This document shows, one piece after another, positions 10,101 through 20,433 of a stretch of DNA of 64,000 nucleotides. How positions within the stretch are numbered: position 1 is the stretch's first letter; every line of letters begins with the position of its first letter. This stretch comes from Polychytrium aggregatum (lineage: Eukaryota; Chytridiomycota; Chytridiomycetes; Polychytriales), in NCBI RefSeq assembly GCF_025602895.1, contig NW_026516233.1:1-64000 (forward strand), written 5' to 3'. The translations under genes were made by a program, and so were the position numbers. Below the pieces are notes generated by a model. It was not told where the DNA came from, ran no database searches, and saw only the letters and a program-made list of their open reading frames with translations.

Positions 10101-10837
10101 CGTCGACCAAGATGTCGGGACTCTGGGAGGCTCGCGGGTACCAAGGATCCATGGTCATGCTCATGTTCATGGTCCGATGGCGACTCGGTGCTCTCCCAGG
10201 CCACTTCAGGTTCGGATACCGCAAGTGCAAGAACCTGGCTCGACACGGATCCGGGATCGACTTGACCAGGACCCACGCACAGCAATGTGTGGATCCGCAT
10301 CAAGTCCTGGTCCGCAAGGTCGCAGCCCTCAAGACGGCCCACCCGACTTGGGTGGAAAGTGGTATAGCCGGAGTGGGACCAGTGGACAAGCTGCTGGACC
10401 TGCTCTCTTTCGATCGCACTCCCCCTCGCACTCGCACCCCTCCCGCACTTGGATCGCTTGCTGCTCATGTACCCGCTCCCCGCACTGCCTTCCGAGCATT
10501 CGCACTTGGTGCACACCCAGTACCAGCACCCACTCCCACAACCAGTGTAGTCCCACCCTTGCAGTCTCTCCCTGCACCCTCATCACAGCGTAGTATAGTG
10601 CCAGCACTTGTCACTCCACCACCCCGACCTCCCGTCGATCCTGCTATTCCCTTGTGGGAACTGCTTGAAAATGTGTTCACCCGCTTGGTCTCAGACCTTG
10701 TGGGCAGCTGAGGCAGCACTAGGCTGCAACAGGAGTAAATAGGCTTGCCTGTGTACTCAACGTGCCGGGGTACCAACCTGTTGGACCTGATGGCTTGTCT
10801 TCTTAAATAAAGTTGACTATAGTAACAAAAAAAAAAA

Positions 10838-13350
10838 TCGTCCAGTCCCGCCGAGCAGCCGAGACCCTGGCCATGAACAAGCTGCACTCCCTCAACGCTT
10901 CCGAGGTCGCCAAGTCCCTGGCCGCCATGAAGAAGCGCAAGGAGCTCGACGACGCCTTCCACTTCGACAACTCGGACGAGGCCCTCGAGCGACTTGTGGT
11001 CCACTACGGCAAGGTCTCGTCGCACTCCCAGGACACCCCCGGTGCCGCCTTTGACCGGACCGTCGGCCCAAGACCCCTGGACACTGTTCCGCGCCTGCTC
11101 CCCGAGGATCGATCCATTCCCCGCTTGTCGTCAGACGAGGTGGCCGATGCCATCGTCAAGTCCCCCAAGCGCAAGTCTTCCGGCCCGGACAAGATCAAGG
11201 CCGAGATGCTGCACCCTGTCGCTCCCGTGGTCGCTCCCTGGCTCCGGGCCATCCTGCTGGCCGCCCTCAAGGCCTCCGTCGTCCCGACCGAGTGGAACAC
11301 TGTCCTGATCCACCCGGTCTACAAGAACAAGGGTTCGATCCTCGATCCGGCCATGTACCGGCCCATCGGGTTGACCCAGGTCCTCCGCAAGATCGCCGAG
11401 CGAGTCCTGCTGCCGTTCCTCACCCGCGAGATCGGCATCATGGACATTGCCCAGGGAGGCTTCCGCCCGGACCGAGGCACCCTCGACCAGGTGTACTCGC
11501 TCGACGCTCTTGTCCGCATGAACAAGATCCGCGACGACGAGTACAGCCTGGTCTTCCTCGACATCAAGGCCGCCTACGACACTGTCTGGCGGGAGCGCCT
11601 CTGGGACAAGATCGCCGCCCGAGGTGCTGGTCCGGTCGCCGTCGGGGTCCTCAGGGCCATGTTCGACCGCACTCTTGTCCGCGTCGCCAGCAAGGGCCGC
11701 ACGTCGCAGCCTGTGTGGCTGCAGAAGGGTCTCATCCAAGGCTCGGTCCTGAGTCCCCTTCTGTTCAGTGCCCACATTGACGACCTGCCTGGACTGCTCC
11801 GAGCCGAGGACGGACTTGTGCTTGCCTCGAGTCGCCACCACCGTCTCCGGGTCAACTCGCTCTGGTTTGCCGACGACGGTGTCCTCATCTGTCCGGCTGG
11901 CCGCACCCAGGCCATGCTGGACATCTGTGAGCGTCACAGTGTCGACAATCGCTACCGCTTCTCGCCACCCAAGTGCGAGGTGCTGTACTCGGCCTGCAAC
12001 GTCGACCAGCTCCATCCCGCCAAGCTGTACGGCACCGAGCTGCCCAAGGTCCTCCAGTTCCGCTACCTCGGTGTCATGGTCGACATTGACGGATTCCGCC
12101 CGGACCTCCAGTTCGACAAGCTCCTCCGCAAGGTCCACATGGTCACCGACACCGTGGTTGGACTTGGCATCACCCTCGGCAAGGTCTCGGCCAAGACCAT
12201 CACCCAGGTCTACAAGACCTTTGTGCGGCCGACCCTCGAATACGGGATGGCCATGGACATCCCGGACCCGGCTCTGCGCGACCGCCTCGACGACGCCCAG
12301 ATGACGGCCCTCCGCACCATGTTCCGCGTCGGCCCCGGCACTCCCGTCGGTGCCATGCACCTCAACTGCGGCCTTCCCAAGATGTCCGTCCGTGTCAAGA
12401 TGCTGGCCCTGCAGAACTGGGCCCGCTGGGACGATCAAGTCCTTGACGGCGACAAGATGCTGTCGATGATCCTGCGCAACAAGATCATTGCGCCGTACCA
12501 CCCCGACCAGTTTCTCGGCCAAGGAGTCCGAGCCGATCCGCACTGGGCCATGGTGGTCCGCCGACAAGAGGCCGACCACTCCCTCACGGCCACGGAGATC
12601 TACCGAGGCAAGACCCGACACCAGCCGCCGCCGCCCGGACCGCCCCGACCCCAGCCCGTCCCGATCAAGACCCTCATCTTCGAGGACCACATGAAGAACG
12701 GCTTCGACCGCTCCAAGCAGCTCACCGCCGCCTGCACCCCGTCGACCAAGATGTCGGGACTCTGGGAGGCTCGCGGGTACCAAGGATCCATGGTCATGCT
12801 CATGTTCATGGTCCGATGGCGACTCGGTGCTCTCCCAGGCCACTTCAGATTTGGCTACCGCAAGTGCAAGAACCTGGCTCGACACGGATCCGGGATCGAC
12901 TTGACCAGGACCCACGCACAGCAGTGTGTGGATCCGCATCAAGTCCTGGTCCGCAAGGTCGCAGCCCTCAAGACGGCCCACCCGACTTGGGTGGAAAGTG
13001 GTATAGCCGGAGTGGGACCAGTGGACAAGCTGCTGGACCTGCTCTCTTTCGATCGCACTCCCCCTCGCACTCGCACCCCTCCCGCACTTGGATCACTTGC
13101 TGCTCATGTACCCGCTCCCCGCACTGCCTTCCGAGCATTCGCACTTGGTGCACACCCAGCACCACCACCCACTCCCACACCCAGTGTAGTCCCGCCCTTG
13201 CAGTCTCTCCCTGCACCCTCATCACAGCGTAGTATAGTGTCAGCACTTGTCATTCCACCACCCCGACCTCCCCTCGATCCTGCTGTTCCCTTGTGGGAAC
13301 TGCTTGAAAATGTGTTCACCCGCTTGGTCTCAGACCTTGTGGGCAACTGA
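10838..13350 (+). pseudogene. LINE-A copy 2 ORF2, 5'-truncated (RT and C-terminus)
   Basis: The remaining frame encodes about 837 residues: the end of the linker, the whole reverse-transcriptase domain (GGFRPDRG, FLDIKAAYDTVW, FADD) and the Pro-rich C-terminus ending in the WELLENVFTRL block. The endonuclease and ORF1 are missing. It has no start of its own and is a typical dead-on-arrival LINE copy. The long minus-strand frame at 11,131-12,981 is a shadow. Confidence 0.92.
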
Positions 13351-13478
13351 GGCAGCACTAGGCTGCAACAGGAGTAAATAGGCTTGCCTGTGTACTCAAC
13401 GTGCCGGGGTACCAACCTGTTGGACCTGATGGCTTGTCTTCTTGAATAAAGTTGACTATAGTAACAAAAAAAAAAAAA
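10838..13478 (+). mobile_element. LINE-A copy 2, 5'-truncated, head-to-tail with copy 1
   Basis: This second LINE-A copy begins at once after the A-tail of copy 1. Its first base corresponds to about 8199 of copy 1, deep inside ORF2. It runs through the same 3' UTR to a 13-A tail (13,466-13,478). The two copies differ by scattered substitutions, such as a Cys/Arg change after MNKI in the RT domain. Copy 2 is therefore not a simple duplication of copy 1 made very recently. It is followed directly by the host Gyp-2 sequence. Confidence 0.94.
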
Positions 13479-15953
13479 CCTTCCTGATGCTTACCACTTG
13501 GTTCGTGTCAAGAAGGGCGATGAGTGGAAGACTGCTTTTGTTTGCAAATCTGGCTCATTTGAGTACAACGTTATCCCCTTTGGTCTTTCGAATGCCCCCG
13601 CTGCTTTTCAATTCTTTATGAACGACATCTTCTCGGACCTCCTTGGTGTCTGTGTTGTCATTTATCTTGACGACATCCTGATCTTCTCAAAAGATCCCCA
13701 GGAGCATGAGGAGCATGTTAAGCTTGTTCTTTCTCGCCTTCGTGAACACTCCCTTAAGGTCAATCCGGCCAAGTGTTCTTTTGACCTCTCTGAAGTTGAT
13801 TTTCTCGGCATGATCATTTCTGCCGATGGCATCAAAATGGACCCTGCCAAGGTCGAGGCCGTTTCTCTTTGGCCTGTTCCCTCTTCTGCTCGCGACATCC
13901 AAGTCTTTATTGGTTTCGCAAACTTTTATCGCCGCTTCGTCAAGGACTTTTCTGCACTTGCTCGTCCTTTGACTTCCCTCACCACCAAATCCTCCACCTT
14001 CTCTTGGTCTCCCGAGGCCCAAGCGGCTTTTGATTCTCTTAAACGTTCTTTCACTTCCGCACCTATTCTTCGTTACTTTGATTTCTCCAAACCCGCTGTC
14101 ATCGAGCCCGATGCTTCTGACTTTGCTTTGGGTGCCGTCCTTTCCCAGTTTGACCCTGACGGCGCTCTTCACCCCGTTGCATTTCACTCTCGGCAATTCC
14201 GTCCCGCCGAGGTGAATTATGACACTCACGACAAAGAGCTCCTTGCCATTGTCGATTCCTTTACTGCCTGGCGTCATTACTTGATGGCTGCCGACCCCGA
14301 TCATCCCACTCTTGTATTCTCTGATCACCAGAACCTCACCCGGTTCACTTCCGCTTCCCAACTTTCTCGCCGCCAGTTCCGGTGGGCCCAATTCCTTTCT
14401 GACTTTGCTTTTCGCATTTACCACCGCCCTGGTCGCCTCAACACCAAAGCCGATGCTCTCAGTCGCCGTTCTGACTTTGAGATAAAGCCTGGTGACTCCC
14501 TCCACTCCACCAACTTCCTTCAGCTGTTCGAGTCTATTTCTCTCGACAGCATCACTGTTATCGGCTCGAATCCCGACTTTCTTTCCGAGATTCGAGCTGC
14601 CACCCTTTCTTGTTCCCTTCTTTCTGATTTTAACGCCAAACGTCTTGATGGCGATTACTCCTTCCGTGACGGTCTCCTTTACTTTAAAGACCTGATCGTT
14701 GTCCCTTCCCCCGAGCTCCAGCTCAAAGTGTTTGAGCAACGTCACTGCTCCGCTGCCGCTGGTCACTTTGGTCTTGCCAAGACCGTTGAGCTCATCTCCC
14801 GGGACTTTCACTGGCCCCGGCTTCGTAAGTCTGTGCGTCGCTTCATTGCTAATTGTGAAGCGTGCCAGCGAGCCAAGCCGTCCCGTCACTCCCCTTATGG
14901 TTTACTTCACCCTCTCCCCGTTCCTTCCGAACGTTGGTGGGACCTGTCGATGGACTTCATCACGGATCTCCCACCTTCGAACGGCTTTGACTCCATCTTC
15001 GTGGTTAAGGACCGCCTGTCCAAACAAGCACACTTTGTGCCCACCACGAAGACGGTTACAGGCGAGCAAACCGCCGAACTCTTCCTCTCCCACATCTTCC
15101 GCTTGCATGGTTGTCCCCGGTCTATTGTTTCGGACCGAGGAACTCAGTTTACTTCGGCCTTCTGGAGGCGCTTCAATGAGCTTCTGAAGACGAAGATTTC
15201 CCTTTCTTCTGCCTTCCACCCCGAGACCGACGGTTCGACCGAGGTTCTCAACCAGGTCATCGAGCAGTATTTGCGTATCCATTGCAATTACCTGCAAGAC
15301 GACTGGACCCTTCACCTTCCCCTTGCCGAGTTCACTTACAACAACTCGGAAAACACCTCCACTGGCATGACTCCCTTCTTTGCAGTCCATGGCCACCATC
15401 CAATTTTTGATCCCTCCATCATCCGTGATCCCTCTGTTGTGCCCTCTGCCGAAGAACGTGTCGACCGACTTCAGACCGTTCTCGAGGATCTCAAGGCCAA
15501 CCTCCGGGTTGCCCAAGAGTCCTACACTGTGCAGGCCAACAAATCCCGTCTCCCCACTCCCGACATCTCCGTTGGCGACCTCGTTTTTCTTGATCGTCGC
15601 CACATCCGCACCCTTCGTCCCTCCAACAAGCTTGACCAGAAAAAGCTTGGCCCCTTTAAAGTTCTTCGCCGCATCAACCCCGTTGCCTTTGAACTTAAAC
15701 TCCCTTCCACACTCAAAGTCCACCCCGTCTTTCATGTATCCCTCCTTGAACCCCGAACGAAGGACATTGTTCCCGAGTTCACCCAACCCGAACCACCTCC
15801 CATTCTTGTTGACTCCCAGGAAGAGTTTGAGGTCGAGATTGTTCTCGATTCTCGGCTCTTCCGTGGTCGCTTACAGTACTTGGTTCAGTGGAAGGGCTAT
15901 TCCGAGACTGACCGGTCTTGGGAGCCCGCTGCCAATGTTTCCCACGCCACTGA

Positions 15954-15958
15954 TCTTG
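15954..15958. repeat. Gyp-3 target-site duplication TCTTG (left; right copy 22301-22305)
   Basis: TCTTG directly precedes the left LTR and directly follows the right LTR. Deleting Gyp-3 and one copy rejoins the Gyp-2 pol frame. Confidence 0.95.
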
Positions 15959-16539
15959 TGTCAAGACTGGACAACGGGGCAAGCAGGGAAGCGCGCAAGA
16001 GTCCTAATGCAAGACTCGAACGTAGGGAGAGGAGCGGGGACTGGACTGGGACACAGAGTGTCAAGTGTGAAGCCAAAGTTTTATTCTAGATCCAAGGCTT
16101 AGGATACTAAAAATACAAAGTGGCAAGACGAAGGCAAAAGACAGAGGCTGGTCGGAGGGCTATTTATGCGAGCGCCAAGGATCGACGTTGCAGAGCGAGG
16201 GGGCAGGAGCGAAGCAGCGGCGGGGAGGGCGAAGCAGCGAGCGAAGCAGGTGGCGGCCGTGACTCGGGATCCGTGAGTCAGCGGGCGTCAGTGGCGGCGG
16301 CATGGCGGCGCCAAGGCGTCAGGCGGCGTCGAGGCGGCGTCGTGGGCGTAACCCACGACCAACAGCAAGGAAGCGGGAACGGAACACAGACAGCGCGCGT
16401 GCTGGCGGGAAGACAACAAGGCAGCACAGCGCGGGAAACAAACAAACAGAAGGAAGGGAAAGCGCTAAGGCAGGCAAACAGAAAGGAAAGGGCAAAGGCA
16501 AAGGAAGGAAGAGGGCAAAGGCAGAGGGTGTTCATGACA
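15959..16539 (-). repeat. Gyp-3 3' LTR
   Basis: 581-bp repeat matching 21,720-22,300. On the minus strand it holds an AATAAA signal near 16,077-16,088 and an ATAAATA box near 16,160-16,170. It is G/A-rich (plus strand) toward its right end. Plus-strand frames through it are not genes. Confidence 0.95.
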
Positions 16540-19500
16540 CTACCCCCCTCTCAAGGCCCGAGCTCCGAGAGGGCCAGGCTTCGAGGGATGAGAGGAGTGG
16601 TAGGCTGCGACAGGCTCCGGACAATGTGCAAGATTGCTGGCGGGCTCCCAGGTGCAATCCATCACCGTGTAGCCACGCCAGTGCACAAGATACTGGAGCT
16701 TACCTCGGAACAGCCTGGAGTCCAGGATCTGTTCGACTTCCCATTCGTCGTGGCCGTCGACTTGGATGGGTGGAGGGGGCGGGATGATTCGACCTGGGAT
16801 CTTGTCATCGGCGGCAGGCTCGAGGAGGGAGACGTGGAACACCGGATGGATGCGCATGGACGAGGGCAAGTCCAACTTGAAAGCGCGGGAACCGACTTGA
16901 GCGACGATCTTGAACGGCCCAAGCTTGGTGTGGTCGAGCTTGGCCGTGGGTCGCTGGGTCTTGATGTTCTTGGCGGAGAGCCAAACTCGGTCTCCAATCT
17001 TGAACGGAGGGGAAGGGGAGTGGCCGGGGTCGTAGAACTTGGCTTGGGAGTCCTGGGCAAGGGCGATGTTGAACTTGAGTTCATCGTGGAGGGAGTAAAT
17101 GGCTCGGGCTTGATCGTCGGCGACGGAGGCATTCTTGGTGGTGCGGGGAAGGGCGACGGAAAAACGAGGGTGGTAGCCGGTGTAGGCAAAGAAGGGGGAG
17201 CAGCCGAGGGTTGCTTGAGAGGTGTTGTTGTAGGTGAACTCGGCGTGAGGGAGAAGCTGGGCCCAGTCGTCTTGCTGGAAGTTGATGAAGCAGCGGAGGT
17301 ACTGCTCGAGGATGGCGTTGACCCGCTCGGTCTGGCCGTCGGTCTGCGGATGGAACGCAGTCGACATCTTGTGCTTGATCTTGAGGCGGGTCAGGACGGC
17401 TTGGAAGAACTTGGAGGCAAAGGTAGATCCTCGGTCTGAGACGATATCGTCTGGAAGACCGTGCTTGGTGAAGACGTGCTCGACAAACATCCGAGCAGTG
17501 TCCTCGGCGTTGGCCTCGTTGCTTGACGGGACGAAGTGGGCCATCTTGGTGAAGCGGTCGACAAACACACAGATGGCTGTGTGTCCAGAGGACTCGGGAA
17601 GCTGGGTGATGAAGTCGACGGAGACAGAAGACCAAGGGCGATCGGGAACAGGGAGCGAGGCAAGGAGTCCGTAGGGCTTGTGACGGGAGTGCTTGTTCCG
17701 CTGGCAGGTGTCGCATCCGGAGACATACTCCTTGATGTAGCGACGCATGGTCGGCCAGTGGAAGGTCCGGGAGACGAGCTCGAAGGTCTTGGCGACGCCG
17801 AAGTGGCCGGCGGTCGGCGAGTCGTGGCACTCGACGAGAATCTTGCGCTTGAGCTCGGGAACATCGGGGACGCAGACGAGACCTTCAAAGAGCAGAAGGT
17901 CGTTGTCGACGGAGTAGCCGGGACAGGAGGCAGGGTTCTTGAGGACTTGGGACAGGATCGGACCAAAGGTAGAGTCCTTCTTGAGGTTTGACTTGATGAG
18001 GGCGGCGATATCCTCGGACTCGGGGGCAACGGGAACAGCTCGGAGGGCGGAAACGAAGAGTTTTGGTGGCAGCAGGGTCTGGGTGTTCGGGGAGCTACGA
18101 GAGTCACCCCCCTCCTTAGGGAACTTGTCCTTGCGGGAGAGGGCGTCGGCGGCATTGTTGAGGGTTCCGGGTCGATACCTGATGACGAAGTTGTAATCGC
18201 CAAGGATCTCGGACCAACGGACTTGGCGACGGCTGAGGTTGCGGGAGGTCTGGAAGTATTCGAGGTTCTTGTGGTCGGTGACGACCTCGGTGGCTTGGGA
18301 GGAGAACTCGAGGTAGTGTCTCCATTGCTTGAAGGCTGCGACGATGGCGAGAAGTTCCTTATCATAGATTTGATAATTCATTTCCGCATCGAGCAGCTTC
18401 CGGGAGTAGAAAGCCACGGGGTGCAGGAGGCCTTCGTCGTCGCGCTGACTGAGAACAGCGCCAAGAGCATAGTCAGATGCGTCGGCTTCGATGACGCACT
18501 GACGCTCGGGGTCGAAGTGGCGGAGGACAGGACCGGTGCTCAGGCATTCCTTAAGCTTCAGGAATGACGTTTGAGCCGAGGGAGACCAGGAGAACTTGAT
18601 GTCCTTCTTCAGGAGGTCCGTCAGCGGGGTGGCGATCTTGGAGTAGTCCTTGACGAACCGACGGTAGAAGTTCGCCAGGCCGAGGAAGACTTGGATGTCG
18701 TGGGCAGATCGGGGGATCTCCCACTCCTGGATGGCCTTGACCTTGTCGGGATCCATGGAGATTCCATCGGGCGAGATGATGAACCCGAGGAAGGCGACGG
18801 AGGACTGGTCGAACTCACACTTTTCAAGCTTGAGTGAGAGTCCGGCGTCTTGGAGCTTGGTCAGGACTTTCTTGACATGAGCCTCGTGCTCGGCAGGATC
18901 GGAGGAGTAGATGAGGATGTCGTCCAGGTAGACGACCACGAACTGGTCAAGGTATTCTCGGAGGACATCGTTGACGAAGGCTTGGAACGAGGCAGGAGCG
19001 TTGGTCAAGCCGAACGGCATGACGTTGTACTCGAAATGGCCGTAGCGGCAGCGGAAGGCCGTCTTCCACTCTTCACCTTCAGCGATGCGCAAAAGGTTGT
19101 ATGCGCCTCGCATGTCGAGCTTGGTGAAGATCTTGGCCTTGCCGAGGTTGTCGAACGTCTCGGCAATCAGAGGAAGGGGACAGCGGTTCGGCACGGTGAT
19201 CTTGTTCAGGGCCCGGTAGTCGACGCAGAGACGGAGGGAGCCATCCTTCTTCTTGACGAACAGGACTGGGGCACCGGCAGGGGACTCGGAACGGCGGATG
19301 AAACCCTTGGAGAGGTTCTCTTGGATGTAGGTGTGGAGGGCGTCCATCTCCGGCTTGGAGAGGTTGTAGACGGGCCCAAACGACGGAGACGCACCTTCGA
19401 CCAACGGGATCGTGTGGTCGTAAGGGCGGTGCTGGGGGAGCTTGTCGGCCTCGGACTTGGAAAACACCTTGGCAAAGGACGAGTACTTGGAGGGGACAGA

Positions 19501-20433
19501 GGGCTCGGCCTTGGGCTTGGCTCCAGCGTCGACGGAGCAGAGGGACAGGACTCGGGCAGCATCCAAGAGGAACACTTCCAGGCCTTCCTTCTGGACGGCG
19601 TGCTGGAAGGGGATGCTGCCGATCAGGCTGACGCTGGGCAGGGACTGGGTCTTGGTCTTGGTCTTTGGGACGGCAGGAGGCAAGGCAGGACTGGGCTTGG
19701 GCACGGCAGGAGGCAAGGCAGGGAGGATCTCGGGCTCGGCTGGGGACTCGGCTGGGGACTTGGCAGGAACAATCTTGGACTCGGGCAGGGACACGGCAGG
19801 CTCGGCGGGGACCTCAGCAGGGGACTCGGCAGGGCTGGACCTAGAGGACTGTGGCTCGGGAGAGAACGGGGAGGCCAAACTGTGGATAGAGGTGCAAGGC
19901 AAGAAAATAGAGTCATGGTGCCAGTCAAAGTAGGGTTTGTGTTTCTTGATCCAATCCATACCCAAGATGATCGGGTATGAAGCCAAGGGAATCAGCGCGA
20001 ACGAGATTTGTTCATAGTGGCTGATGCCTGTGATCATAGAAACACAAACTCCAAGACTAGACTCCATCGAAGAACCATCGGCAAGAGTGATGACGAAAGA
20101 AGTTTCAAAGGTGGGGAGAGCGTGGGTTGCGGCGAATCCAGTGTCCATAAACGAAGTAACCGCGCCGGTATCGATCATGGCGGTTGCCCGTATGGACTCT
20201 GGACCGCACAGCAGAGTCACAGCGAGGGAGGGCTGACGTTGGATGTCAGGCTCGGGAGGCGAAGACGAAGAAGCAAGAGCGGTGGAAACGGTGGCAATGG
20301 TGACGGGGGCAAGATGGCAAAAGGCAGAAGAGTGATTTACCGTGGAGACATTTACAGGAGGAAGATTTATGACATGATTGACGCCTAGGAAAGCTCCTCC
20401 GACCTTTTCTAGGCAGAGAAGTTTTCCTGGTCG
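16540..20433 (-). CDS. Gyp-3 Pol: protease-RT-RNase H-integrase-chromodomain
   Basis: The frame is open from 20,433, inside the gag end, and is entered by -1 frameshift; it has no proper Met start. The protease is at MIDTGAVTSFMD. A long Pro/Ala/Glu/Ser spacer of repeated (A)ESPAE(P/V) type follows. The RT has catalytic YLDDIL, then comes an RNase H (ADASDYALGAVLSQRD). The integrase has its HHCC finger (HFGVAKT ... CDTCQRNK) and DDE core (VDFITQLPESS, SDRGSTF, QTDGQTE). The chromodomain carries LVHWRGYTVMDCTWEP. No internal stop is seen. The plus-strand frames overlapping it are shadows. Confidence 0.94.
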   Translation of the reverse strand, partial: RPGKLLCLEKVGGAFLGVNHVINLPPVNVSTVNHSSAFCHLAPVTIATVSTALASSSSPPEPDIQRQPSLAVTLLCGPESIRATAMIDTGAVTSFMDTGFAATHALPTFETSFVITLADGSSMESSLGVCVSMITGISHYEQISFALIPLASYPIILGMDWIKKHKPYFDWHHDSIFLPCTSIHSLASPFSPEPQSSRSSPAESPAEVPAEPAVSLPESKIVPAKSPAESPAEPEILPALPPAVPKPSPALPPAVPKTKTKTQSLPSVSLIGSIPFQHAVQKEGLEVFLLDAARVLSLCSVDAGAKPKAEPSVPSKYSSFAKVFSKSEADKLPQHRPYDHTIPLVEGASPSFGPVYNLSKPEMDALHTYIQENLSKGFIRRSESPAGAPVLFVKKKDGSLRLCVDYRALNKITVPNRCPLPLIAETFDNLGKAKIFTKLDMRGAYNLLRIAEGEEWKTAFRCRYGHFEYNVMPFGLTNAPASFQAFVNDVLREYLDQFVVVYLDDILIYSSDPAEHEAHVKKVLTKLQDAGLSLKLEKCEFDQSSVAFLGFIISPDGISMDPDKVKAIQEWEIPRSAHDIQVFLGLANFYRRFVKDYSKIATPLTDLLKKDIKFSWSPSAQTSFLKLKECLSTGPVLRHFDPERQCVIEADASDYALGAVLSQRDDEGLLHPVAFYSRKLLDAEMNYQIYDKELLAIVAAFKQWRHYLEFSSQATEVVTDHKNLEYFQTSRNLSRRQVRWSEILGDYNFVIRYRPGTLNNAADALSRKDKFPKEGGDSRSSPNTQTLLPPKLFVSALRAVPVAPESEDIAALIKSNLKKDSTFGPILSQVLKNPASCPGYSVDNDLLLFEGLVCVPDVPELKRKILVECHDSPTAGHFGVAKTFELVSRTFHWPTMRRYIKEYVSGCDTCQRNKHSRHKPYGLLASLPVPDRPWSSVSVDFITQLPESSGHTAICVFVDRFTKMAHFVPSSNEANAEDTARMFVEHVFTKHGLPDDIVSDRGSTFASKFFQAVLTRLKIKHKMSTAFHPQTDGQTERVNAILEQYLRCFINFQQDDWAQLLPHAEFTYNNTSQATLGCSPFFAYTGYHPRFSVALPRTTKNASVADDQARAIYSLHDELKFNIALAQDSQAKFYDPGHSPSPPFKIGDRVWLSAKNIKTQRPTAKLDHTKLGPFKIVAQVGSRAFKLDLPSSMRIHPVFHVSLLEPAADDKIPGRIIPPPPPIQVDGHDEWEVEQILDSRLFRGKLQYLVHWRGYTVMDCTWEPASNLAHCPEPVAAYHSSHPSKPGPLGARALRGG

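Larger units (their letters stand above)
1907..10711 (+). pseudogene. LINE-A copy 1 ORF2 (endonuclease-reverse transcriptase), split by Gyp-1
   Basis: ORF2 starts at ATG 1907, overlapping the ORF1 stop. It runs to 2007, is broken by Gyp-1, and resumes at 7138. With the insert and one target copy removed it is a single frame of about 1,224 residues. The N-terminus is an APE-like endonuclease (VQETLADLEP, VVGDFNAH, SDHFPIWATL). The reverse transcriptase follows, with GGFRPDRG, FLDIKAAYDTVW, the GLIQGSVLSPLL motif and catalytic FADD in place of YADD. The C-terminus is Pro-rich and ends in a conserved block around PLWELLENVFTRL that also occurs in LINE-B. No other breaks were seen, so the copy was intact until Gyp-1 landed. 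Confidence 0.92.
1..10837 (+). mobile_element. LINE-A copy 1, non-LTR retrotransposon, interrupted by Gyp-1
   Basis: This non-LTR retrotransposon has two open reading frames: ORF1, then ORF2 with an APE-type endonuclease and a reverse transcriptase. It ends in a short 3' UTR with an AATAAA signal near 10,805 and an 11-A tail at 10,827-10,837. The 5' end lies left of the window because ORF1 is open back to base 3. Its body is split at 2,007/7,138 by the LTR element Gyp-1. It sits inside the reverse-transcriptase region of Gyp-2, which resumes after LINE-A copy 2 at 13,479. The I/Tad1-like type is suggested by the two-ORF layout and endonuclease; the clade is not assigned. Confidence 0.93.

Noticed and set aside
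9065-12981. Long minus-strand frames (483 and 616 codons) in both LINE-A copies
   Set aside because: They recur in both copies because the DNA is repeated; composition is Asp/Val/Gly-rich antisense to the reverse transcriptase, with no domain.
16120-17439. 439-codon plus-strand frame crossing the Gyp-3 LTR and the antisense of pol
   Set aside because: It starts inside the LTR and runs antisense to the chromodomain and integrase region; no domain.
18850-19980. 376-codon plus-strand frame opposite Gyp-3 protease/RT
   Set aside because: Antisense shadow; the minus strand has clear catalytic motifs.
20220-20220. A pol start codon for Gyp-3 at this site
   Set aside because: The codon is GTG and the frame is open for another 71 codons upstream to 20,433, inside gag; entry by frameshift fits better.
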